Assembly (NCBI RefSeq): GCF_037975245.1
Contig: NC_092567.1
Location: forward strand, 25,962,376-26,022,375
Reading direction: 5' to 3'
From: Apostichopus japonicus
Lineage: Eukaryota; Echinodermata; Holothuroidea; Aspidochirotida; Stichopodidae
DNA: 60,000 nt
This document shows positions 37,740 through 49,200 of this stretch, piece by piece; position 1 is the first letter of the stretch, and each line of letters opens with the position of its first letter. The notes below the pieces were generated by a model, which did not search any database, was not told the origin of the DNA, and was given only the letters and a program-made list of their open reading frames with translations. Made by a program: the position numbers and the translations under genes.

Positions 37740-38345
37740 GGTCATTTGGGGTCAAATTGTGAAAACCTTGTAAACACAATATCTCAAGAAGGAAAGCTTG
37801 GGAGGACCTCATACTTAGTGTGTAGAAGCACCACATTGATTACTAGAAGCTTTTGTTTTGGCGGAGGTCAAAGTCATATGGGGTCACCAGGGGTCAAATT
37901 GTGAAAACCTTGTAAACACGATATCTCAATACTGGAAGCTTGGGCCGACCTTTAATTTAGTGTGTAGAAGCACCACATTGAGTACTAGAAGCATTTTGTT
38001 TTTGGTGGAGGTCAAAGTCATATGGGGTCACCAGGGGTCAAATTGTGAAAACCTTGTAAACACGATATCTCAATACTGGAAGCTTGGGCCGACCTTTAAT
38101 TTAGTGTGTAGAAACACCACATTGAGTAGGCTACTAGAAGCATTTTGTTTTTTGTGGAGGTCAAAGTCATTTGGGGTCACCAGGGGTCAAATTGTGAAAA
38201 CCTTGTAAACGCGGTATCTCAATACTGGAAGCTTTGGCCGACCTTTAATCTAGTGTGTAGAAGTACCACATTGAGTTAAAGAAGCCTATTGTTTTTGGAG
38301 AAGATCAGAGTTCATTTGGGGTCATCAGAGGTCAAATCGTGAAAC
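37740..38345. repeat. About 147-bp tandem repeat rich in AGGTCA half-sites
   Basis: Four to five units begin near 37740, 37862, 38009, 38157 and 38300. Each has GGAGGTCAAAGTCATATGG, GGTCACCAGGGGTCAAATTG, AACCTTGTAAACACGATATC and AGTGTGTAGAAGCACCACAT. The same unit in single, diverged form occurs after paralogue 1 (31250-31640). Confidence 0.88.
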
Positions 38346-41300
38346 CCTTGTAAACATGTACACCCTCACTATATATTACGTCAGATTCGTGAAGAAAACT
38401 GCTCATGTTACATCATCGAAACCACAATGCATTTTTGCATTCTGGTTGTATATGGCACTGTCTGTACATGTCTATGTATAGCTATATCACAGCACTATGC
38501 TTTGGTGTAAAACTTAACAACATTTATTTATATGTGAGACTGCTAGTTTGCTTTGCTTGAAAGCAATATTGTTTTACAAAAATCACATTTTCTCCAGCCA
38601 TTCCTTTTACTTTTCAAGCTTTACTGAAAATGTTGAACAAGCAAAAATGAGAAAAATATCAGTTTAAAAATTGTAATTCTTAATATATTCCTACTTGAAC
38701 AGTTTCAAAAACAGACACATTTAAACAGAGAAAGGTGTTAGTAGCAGAATAAAGTCAATCAAAAGACATGATTGCAGTCAAATTGTTATACCATTTAAAC
38801 TAAATATTAAAAGCACTCATCCCCATATGGGTGCTTGCAAGCATTACAGTTACTATGGCAATATTTGCACCATTAAATATTTACCTTAGCTAAAAATGAA
38901 TCCTTTCATAAGCACACAGAATATATCAATATTCATAGGGAAACTAATTTATTAAGACAAACCACATTGCTACTTTAGGGCACTGCTGATGTAAAAAATT
39001 CAATGATTTCATGATTATATCAATTCTTGTTTAATTGCCAAAATCTTTCACAACTTAGTCTACCGGACGAGACATTTGTCACCCCTCTTCAATTTGATGA
39101 GTCATAAGTTAGGATGACGCCACGTTTGTATACTTTAATGCTATTTACGACTCTTTTCTGGGGTTGAAGAAAAGCTCAAACACTCTGAAAATCTCACATG
39201 TGACATGAAGAATGGAAAGAAAATGTTGAAAGAGTAAACAACATACAAACATGTAAAGAAAATCTGGGAGAAAGAGTTACCATTTAAAGGCAGAGGTGGG
39301 ATCTTAACCATCATACTTGAGACCACAGAAATAAATTTGGCCTGTTCTGGAACCTTTACTGAAATACTTCTTGTGGCAAAGTTGATTGAAGCTATTTGAG
39401 GTCCTATCCATTAATGCCCTTCCTTGACTTTGATTATTAAAATTACCATTCACAGCCATGTAAATAGTGGAGGCAATGCACCCCCCCCCCCACCCCAACA
39501 CACCATTGAAATATACCAGTGAAATTATTGTGCAACATTTACAGTAAATGATTGGGGATAATCTTGATGAATTGCACATGAAGATAGCCAATCTATTAGC
39601 CCTCCTCCCACCCCACATTTGTCAAAATGCAAGAATTGTATGGCATAGTAAACCCATTATATATAACAGCTTAGTGTGACCACACAAGTTGTATGAACCC
39701 ACCAAGATGTTTTCCCAGATAAAATATTTTGACCTTTTTTAACGGATCTAAATCTTTAGTTTGAAGGTTGACCTTGATATGAGACTGATATTTATCAAAA
39801 TTGGCTCCATTTTCAATATTTTATGACCATTACAAGGACCTATATAACACTAAAATGTTTTACTTGAATTCATAGGGTACAAACACAATCTGCTTTGGTT
39901 TGGTTGTGTAAGACCAAACCATCTACCTACAATACCAATGCAAGTTGACAACTACACCACACAGGGAGTCTTGAGCTTCAAGTTACCCTTCCACTTCTGT
40001 AGGCATATACATTTTACTTTCAGGTACGAAGAAATGAAACAAGAAGCAAGACGTTACAATAAAAAATACATACCACTTGTACAAAGCCTTATATCATATG
40101 GTTAAAAAATAGCTACTCACGTTATGACATAATGGTCACAAGAACTGCCTTACAAAGCGTGCATGCAAGACGAAGTTATCAACAGGAACTTTAACTTTCT
40201 AAAATTTGATGAAGAAAATTAGTTGTACAAAAGGAATCTTACATTTACAAGAGTTGGTTTTAGTAAGCAGAGCAAATAACTTTTGAGCAAAATGATACTA
40301 TTATTAATCTCCAATCTGCCAGTAATAGTGACACACACCGTTCATGAGCTTCAGTCACTCACATAGACAACAAAGTTTATCAACAATAGGGCAGTTTCTC
40401 TGACCCAGTTAGCTCTTACGCTCAACGTGTTCCCCTTGGAAGAGTCTGTGTCCCACAGAGGGACAACATCTTTTGTTTATAGATGAGATTCAGTTGTTCT
40501 GGACAAAATGTTGAACAATTGCCAAGGTTAGCACTCAACAGGGTACTTTTGCTATAATTTCTTCCACCTCTTGAATAGTAAACCATTCCAGAACCTTAAA
40601 CAAAGTGTCACAAGATCGGAGGCCCTCTGTGGAGGGAAAGGTTTAACAACACAGATGGTCTGTTTGCTCTAATCAGAAGTATCTCCATCGAAAAGTTTCA
40701 AAGGCCTGCTGCTATGGACTGATGAAAGTGCAATTCACATGAGACTGAAGACATTGGTCAGGAATATATGTCAATCTATTAAACCAGTTTATAGCAAATG
40801 TTCATGGCTCAGAATGAGTTCCAGTTTGTGTAATTTATATTGGCGTCTTTGCTGGCCTGGCTTCACTGATATGTTGAATTGAGATGGTCTCGCTAGTTCA
40901 TCCTTGGAGAGAATTGGTCCTTTTTATTTCTACAATTCATGTCCTCTTCTGCTTAATATTTCCTTCTCTGTATTATTATGTTTCCTTCAGGAGACAAACC
41001 AAAGTTCATATTCAAAGCTCTTCTATATCATATCACTACTTACTGCTTCCAAAAGTGACTGGAAAATGAAAAACTAGTCAAAGCCTCTGTTTATCCCTTA
41101 ATTCTTGGCTTCTGTCACTAAGGAGCCCAATGAGCGGGAAGTCACTATCGCGGTCTACTTTATGTACGGTGTGTGGCACGTTTAACAAACAGGAACAAAG
41201 GATAGTTCAGCAGGGATACAAATAACAACTCCAGACACCATTCTGCAATGCCTACAAGCACCTTACTCGAAAAAACATGAAAGTCTGATGAAAGTTGAAA

Positions 41301-41446
41301 AGAAGCATGTGTCCAGTAATAACATACACTAAAAGCATCACTTCTTCTTAACACCAGGACACACTATCCACAAATTTTCACAATGGTAAATAGTAAGAAA
41401 GGTCGTTTCCAAGGTAACCACACAAAGGTCGTTGCCATGGTGATGA
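38346..41446 (-). other. EIF4G2 3' UTR and downstream region
   Basis: This lies beyond the EIF4G2 stop on the minus strand. Minus-strand AATAAA signals are at 40923-40928 (about 520 bp after the stop), 38948-38953 and 38523-38528. It lacks the tandem arrays found in the neighbouring introns, which fits a long 3' UTR, but the end cannot be fixed from sequence alone. 38355-38452 matches 31806-31897 (TTACGTCAGATTCGTGAAG and ACATCATCGAAACCA blocks). Confidence 0.45.
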
Positions 41447-41512
41447 TTAATCTTCTTCTTCTTCGGAATCTTCTTCCTCAGCGGTTGCTAACCAGGTAAG
41501 CCATTGATTGAC
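41447..41512 (-). CDS. EIF4G2: EIF4G2 exon 19 (W2 end, acidic tail)
   Basis: VNQWLTWLATAEEEDSEEEE then D and TAA at 41447-41449. Human ends V-N-Q-W-L-T-W-L-E-T-A-E-E-E-E-S-E-E-E-A-D. The acidic/aromatic box is the W2 end that contacts eIF2beta/eIF5-type partners in related proteins. Acceptor ATCTGCAG. Confidence 0.97.
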   Translation of the reverse strand, partial: VNQWLTWLATAEEEDSEEEED

Positions 41513-44500
41513 CTGCAGATAAAAGTATATTAGATAGTTTAAAGTGATTCTTCTAAGCTCATTCACCAATACCACCCTCCTCGCTCCCTCATTATAATCT
41601 TACAACATTCTTACCAAATTACCTTACAAGACAACATCAGTATCCAATATAGTGAAATCCTGAGGTTAAAAGCACTCGAGTGCAAAACTTGTGTAAGAGT
41701 TTATAATGAAACGTGTATTTCCTCTCTGAAATTGTCCAAACTTGCAAATTTATGCGACATTTTGAGCAGATTTGCATGAAATATTTACGATCATATTCAC
41801 AAATGAGATCCTGTAACAGATTTTGTCATTCTATGAACTCGAAGTTTTTGGTACATATTTTTGGTGAAAAATGAACCCAAAATGTGAATTGGTTTTTCCA
41901 TTTTGTGAATGACTATATTAATAGAATGAACTGGCTGAATGACCACATGTTGAGAATCGAACCAAAAAAGTAGTCATTTAACTTTATTTGGATGAAAACT
42001 TAAAAGGTCTCTTAGTTTGATCAATTACAATCTCATTTTTTGGGGAGTGTGAAATGTTTATCACACTTCATAACCAATAATCAAAACAATTTCTTTAAAC
42101 TGAAAACATACAAAACTAAAGCCTCATCATTTCACACAATCCAAATGATCTTGAATTTTCCTGGAGATGCACAAATTAAAAACAAATATTACAGCTGTAT
42201 GAAATTATTTTTGTTTTACCTGAAACAAGGCCTTGCCCTTTCCTGGAAATTCATCAGTGATGTCCTCCTTCCAATGCATAAAGGATTCCTCTTCACAGAT
42301 CTCCATGTCATAGAAGTTGATAAAGAACCGAAGGAGCATGCCTACAGAGATGATGATGGGGGAAATCTTTCATAAATTCAGGAGTATTGTATACCAGATG
42401 GTATCACAATGGGTAGGGGAGAAGTGGGGGTAGGAGAGAAGTGGGGGTAGGAGGAGTGGCTGGGAGAGGGGGGTGGCATAATAATAATAAGCATTTATTT
42501 ATACGACGCTTAAGCGACCACTAACGTGGGAGTAGCCCGCAAGTGCTTATGGATTACAACTAACACGTCGGGTGGCTTCCAATTCAACATTTCAATTTAG
42601 AAAGTCATTTCAGATGGTAAAACCATAGATTGCTCTTGGATGAAAAACCTACCTTACTATGACCGGGCTGGTGGGTATCAAACCCAGAACCTACCGATTT
42701 TGCTAAGCCTCATTGCTTCAAATGCCACCACCTTTATCCACTCGGCCACAGCACCGGTTGTAATGTAATAATGTAATGTAATAAACAATGAAGGAACATT
42801 AAACAAACTTGACATAAAAAAGAGCTCAAGCGTTGCCATTTAATCAAACAAACCTTTCGGAAAGTTGTTGTTGTAACAATGCGTCTGTAAAGAGTAGAGA
42901 GCACACAGTTGGACCTTTGGTTTTTCGTGGAGGAATTTCTTCAAGACCGGTGAGAATTTCTCGAGCAGTGCTTTCTCTTTCTCCTGTAGAGTCTTCTCTG
43001 GCAGTATCGCTGGGTCAATGTTAGGACTTAGAGTTGTTTCTTGAGTCACATATTTCAAAATACTGAGAAAAAACAGGAGACCATATTGATTTATGTAGTT
43101 ATTCAGTGACCGACAAAATCAGGAAACATGAACTTATGTGGGTATAAACATAAGCATGAAAAAAGAGGAACTGCTACACCATGGTGCAACATGTTTAGCA
43201 TTGTCTGTATTCATACACCTTTGCATTGGCACGACAAACATAATTAACAAAATTGTTGACCAGTAAAGTGTCAAGGGTTGAAGTCTTGTTTAAACTCCTG
43301 AGAAATATAGTAAGATTTGTCAACTTAGGGTAACAGAACCCAAAACTTGGTTATAATGGTTAAGGTCTCTGTTTAAGGCTCAGGTACTTGGATTATAGCA
43401 TCCTTGACTGCTGGCAAACAGATCTAACACAAGCTTGAAAGTAATTTCTGCACATAGAATGATCAACAAAGCCATTTTTTTTTACTTGAAAACTTGATTC
43501 ATTCAGTTCATGTGCTACAACTACTTAAGAAAAAGTTTAACCAAACGATGGAATTGCACTTAAAGCAGCTGTGTTAAAGAAAAGAAAAGAAAAAAACAGT
43601 CTCTCTTATTAAGCTTTCAAACATGTTGGTCAAGAATAATATATCGTTCACATAACTAGAAATTCAATTAACGCTTTACTGTACAAACCTCATTGTAAGA
43701 GCATTGACAAAGGTCTTATGTTCATGCAGGTCGCTGGTAACATTCTCCTTAATCCATTTGTACAGCGTGGATGGACTGGGATCGTTGGTGAGTTTCTTCC
43801 ACACATCGATGTGAAGACGCAGCAGAGGAAATAGGAAGCTGAGACCCTGAGTGGGGAAGAATCAGATATCACTGTAAGACTAACATCTAAACACATCTAC
43901 ACCACATGTGACTCACATCAACAAACGGTAAGCCCTCACCATCCGTCTCTCTCCTCACCACCAAACACATCTACACCACATGTGACTCACCTCAACAAAC
44001 GGTAAGCCCTCACCATCCGACTCTCTCCTCATCACCAAACACCTAGTTAAGTCTACACCATCTGCCTCTCTCTCCTCATCACCAAACACTTAAAGCAGCA
44101 TTTTGCGTTTGGTCAGGTTTTCTACTTTTTTGACATGTCCATCAAGTTTTTTACATATATCAATCACAAAACAGCAAACTAAGATATTAGCTAAGTTTTT
44201 CCCTGCCAATAACGGTAATTGGCGAGTAATTAAGGATATTTGCAGATAATGAGAAGAGTGTCCACGACAAATTCCACAGTTAAAATTAATCGCATACAGT
44301 TCCCCCAAACCCACTAGTTTGAATTCAACCAATCAGAGATGCAGGTTTAGTTATGAGCCATTGCTAAAAATAGATTCAAGACTTTGCGTTGGTACAACCA
44401 GGGAGTTGTTATGGAACTCCCTGGTAAAACTGCCATATAGATTGTACACAAATCAAGCATGGTGTTGTATTACGTATTGGTCAATGACGTTCGTAGTGTT

Positions 44501-46159
44501 TAAATATTCATATTATGGGCATGTTTTATTGGGATCACAACGCAAAATATCTTGGAGAAAAACAAAGTTGAAAGTTGCAAATTTTTGGACTTTTATGCCA
44601 CCATTTGAAGTAAGATCTTAATAGATAAGCTAGTTATGTATGTCGTTATGGCATAGTGGAGTCAGTGAGGTTGAGAAAAATTATAGAAAAGGACGCAAAA
44701 TGCTGCTTTAAAGACATCTACACCACATGTCACTCATCTCTTCACCAAACACCTAGTAAGTCTACACCATCTCTCTCCTCATTAACAAACACCTCAAGAC
44801 ATCTACACCACATGTCACTCATCTCTTCACCAAACACCTAGTAAGTCTACACCATCTCTCCCCTCATCAACAAACACCTAAACACATCTACACCACATGT
44901 CACTCATCTCACCACCAAACACCTAGTAAGTCTACACCATCTCTCTCCTCATCACCAAACACCTTAAGACATCTACACCACATGTCACTCATCTCATCAC
45001 CAAACACCTAGTAAGTATACACCATGTCTCTCTTATCAACAAATACCTAAAGACATCTACACCACATGTCACTCATCTCATCACCAAACACCTAGTAAGT
45101 CTACACCATCTCTCTCCTCATCAACAAACACCTAACCACATCTATACCACATGTCACTCATCTCAACAAATGGTAAGCCTTCACCATCTGTCTCTCTCTC
45201 CTCATCACCAAACACCTAAAGACATCTACACCACTCATCTCATCACCAAACACCTAGTAAGTCTACACCATCTCTCTCCTCATCAACACCACTCGTCGCT
45301 CACCTTGTCTTCCAATATATCCATCATCCTCTCCTTGTTCTGATCCATCTCTGGTAACATCTTCTGCATGTTCACTTTACTCTCTGTGAATCTTTTCAGC
45401 AACCATTCCTTGTCTTTCTCCTTGGCAATCTTCTGCAGACACAAGAGGAAGAGAGGATAGCAGACACCATTCTCCATCAGCTCTGCTAGTTCTGCCAGAG
45501 TAATGATCTCATCAGTCACAGCTTTGGCTCCCAGGCTTGCGATCTGAGACTTGATTAAAGGCGTCTCCACCTCCAGCTCAGGGAGATGTTCCAATAAAAT
45601 AGACAATCCCTGCAAACAAACAGAAAAAGACATTTTGTCAACCAAAATCCATGCATATAATCATAAAAATATTGGCATTTGTAGCCTTAATTAGTAATTT
45701 GGGTATATTATACATATATACAGGGGTGTGCCCGCGCTGGGGGGCACTGGGCGGCCCCGCCCAGCACTAAAAATTACCGCTCAGCACTGTCTTAAAAATC
45801 GTTAATCCCGGCCAGCACTATTTTCATCTGAAATTCCTAAAAATATATTCAACATAAATTGGGCCTAGCCTATGCCAAAATGATACAGACTAATAATGCA
45901 TCAGTTACGCATGCGGGAAACATTACTTACGGCTCTCAATCGGTCCCATGTAAAATCTCTTTGAAACAAACTAATAACTTTTACCAGGTACGTAAGATAT
46001 TTCACTAAAGAAAAATTAAAAAATGTAAATTGTTAGCAAAACTATTGAGTGTGCTTAAAAAGCTACACAAGTGCCAGCATTTGGCTTCTGAGCACCTTAG
46101 ACCCCTCCCCCAGGACAGCGATCAGTATACCCGGCACTCAGGAAATCCTGGGCACATCC

Positions 46160-46222
<63 letters not shown>

Positions 46223-49200
46223 ATAAGTTTGAGACACTGAGATTTTGATCCTAGCAGGATCTCCTATAGAGGCAAACAAGGGACTAAATGACTCAATTCA
46301 AACAGTTATTGGGTTTAATAGTAGAAGTAGAAGAAAAAACACAGAGACAAATTAAGACCAAAAAAGGGGCAAATTGAGCTCTCTTCACTACAAGGATACC
46401 AGGGAAACTTACATCCAGATAGTTTATATCTGTAAAGAGGCCATCTTTCTTGGCTGATGCCATCAGCTGACAGCCCAAATCTCTGTCCGAGTCAGTCTTG
46501 GAGATAACACTCATCATAACTTGACAGAGAAGACCTGATCGATGACGATTTGGGATCTTGAGATCTTTGAAACACTTCAAAGACGCTTCCAAATCTTTGT
46601 TCTCGTACATATTATCAAGTAGAGAATCCTGTTGGGGTGACAGGAGAAGAAATTGAACAGTAAAGATTTAACAAACAGATCTTACAATTGAACAGCAAAA
46701 TTTGTAAAACATATCTACATTTACTGCACATTGCCATAAGAATGTTTAGCTCTAAACCTTAATCATGTAGGTGAGAACACACTCTTGTTCAGGGAATAAC
46801 ATCTTCAGTGTCCGCATTGCAAAATGGTCAAATTGCTAAACCAGTGCTGAGATGTGTAGCAGGTTTTGTACACATTTTCAACGTAAATGACCTGAAGTTT
46901 TTGTACATTATATTTGGGTACACAAGATAACAGATGAAACTGCTAGACAGTCTGGTATTCCAAGTCTAGCAGGCGGAGTTAAACCTCATGGTCAGATGAT
47001 ACATGGCAATGGCTTTGCATAAATAATATACAAGGACTACACTACACCTCCTTTACCTTACCCTGTCCAGCTCCACCATCCCAATATCCATTGCAGAGAA
47101 ATAATAGGTAATACAATTAACCCCCTTATGTGACAGAGTTAAATTAAGATTATACTAACTGCCAAGAAACCACAATGGGGGAAGGGGTGTGGATGGGGTA
47201 AGTGGTTGGGGTAGGGATAAGGGGTGGACTATTAACAAGAGGACAAAGATCTTACCAGCATGGTAACCAGCTCTTCCTTACTGGGTGGCTGCTTCTTGGA
47301 CTGTCTAGACCTGTCTGCTGAGCTTGTAATTTGTTTCACTGGCATGTTGGGTAATCCTGGCTGCAGAGGGACTTGCTGAGGTGCCGCACCAAGAGGTGGG
47401 GGATTCAGAGGTGCCACGGGGGGTTGCACTGGTAATGATTGGCTACTTGGTAGTGATAGTGGTGCAGACTTAGCACTTGGTGGCAGGGAACCTGGTCCTT
47501 GTGGTTTCAAGATTGGGTTGTTTGTGTTTGGACGTAGATTGAGCTACAGGGTCACCAAAACGAAATGCAATTAAAGTAGTGTGATTTACATGTTACATAT
47601 CTGGACTGGACACTTCTTGTCAATTCTCCATCCTCCTGTCCCCTCCGCCTCTCAATCTACCCATCCTGCTCCACTTCCATATTCAGTAACGATTCTCATT
47701 CTGTTATGAGACCTGGATTGTCTCTTTTCTTCTAATAAAATGCTTTTTAACAATGACGACTAGAACACATTATACAGTTATGAATGAATCCTTCATCAAC
47801 CCTGACAACAAACTGTCTCTACAAAAATATTATATTTAGTAAGTTACAAAAACTAAACGTTAAAATACAAATATTCTACACAAAGGTATCAATCTTTATC
47901 ACTTCTCTCATACAGACACATACAGGCACATACATAGACACATACATAGACGCATACATAGACGCATACATAGATGAATGGATAGACACATACATATACG
48001 CATACATAGACACATACAAAGACGCATACATAGACGCATACATAGATGAATGTATAGACACATACATATACGCATACATAGACACATACATAGAAACATA
48101 CATAGACGCATACATAGAACAATCTGCATATTTCTATACCTGTTCAGTGTTCATTTTATTGAATCTTGGAGGACGATAGGTATTTCCTTGGCCACCTTGA
48201 TTCTGTCCTGCCTGGTTGACTGGGTTACGGTTCTGTTGGTACGACCCCTGCTGCGACCCTCCTCCTCCATCACTGTTACCTTGGTACTGCTGTTGTTGGT
48301 TGTACTGGTTACCCTGTTGGCCTCCCATGTTGCCCCTGGTTTGCTGGAACCGTGGGGCAGATGTCTTGTTGGTATTGTTCTTGTTGTTATAGTTATTAAA
48401 ACCTGGATGGAAGACAAACCAAGACACAGAGGTTACTTGTTAGTAGAGAACTGAAGGATTCAAGTAAATGAACATTGGAAAACCAATTTGAAACTTTCTT
48501 ATTTCACTCTCAATTTTCTGTTGTTCATTTTACTTTCATAAAAAGGAAAAAAAACTTCTCTTAAAATATCTCCCCTATGGCTCTCTGGGTTTTATGGAAT
48601 GAAATTGTGGTGCGATCCCTACTTACACTGTATGCAAGACACTGTGGCTTCTGACTGTGCCCCATCCCCCTTCCCCTCTCCCCATCCCCTCCCCCATCCC
48701 CCTTCCCCTCCCCCTCCATTCAAGTAAAACATTAGCTATATAGCACAGTGATGGACACTTCCTAAGGGGTCAGTAACTTGATCAATTAAGTGCACCTAAT
48801 GGTGAAAACACTTGATCAATTAAGTGCACCTATTAAGGGGTAGGTAACTTGATCGGTGAAGTGTGGGGCTTGTAACCTTGAGGACACCAGCTAAATATCT
48901 CATTCTAGCTAAATTTTAATTTTTGCTCTTTTTAGTTTGAAAATGAAACAAATTAGAATTCCAAAGACAAGATGAGAAAGTTAAAGTTCAAACTTGTAAC
49001 TAATGAAAGTTAACACACTTTTTGGACTGACAATCTACAAACTATGGGCAGAGAACCAAATGGGTTGGGCTGAGAAAGATTTTCCTGTGTGTAATTTATC
49101 CAAACGTCGGAAAATCTACCTGCCGTTTTTGGAGCATGTCGACAGAAATCGATGAAGTCATTTGATTTCACATCACATCTATAGTCCTAGCTAGCTTATG

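Noticed and set aside
39304-39618. 104-residue minus-strand frame after the EIF4G2 stop
   Set aside because: Contains a poly-C derived segment and lacks any domain; it lies in the presumed 3' UTR.
42478-42760. Possible functional tRNA-Ser/Leu gene
   Set aside because: A- and B-box-like words are present but stems do not pair properly and a SINE body and ATT tail follow.
47784-48454. Several long frames on both strands (Y-I-D-A-Y-I and V-C-V-Y-V repeats)
   Set aside because: They come from the CATACATAGACG minisatellite and the antisense of EIF4G2 exon 12.
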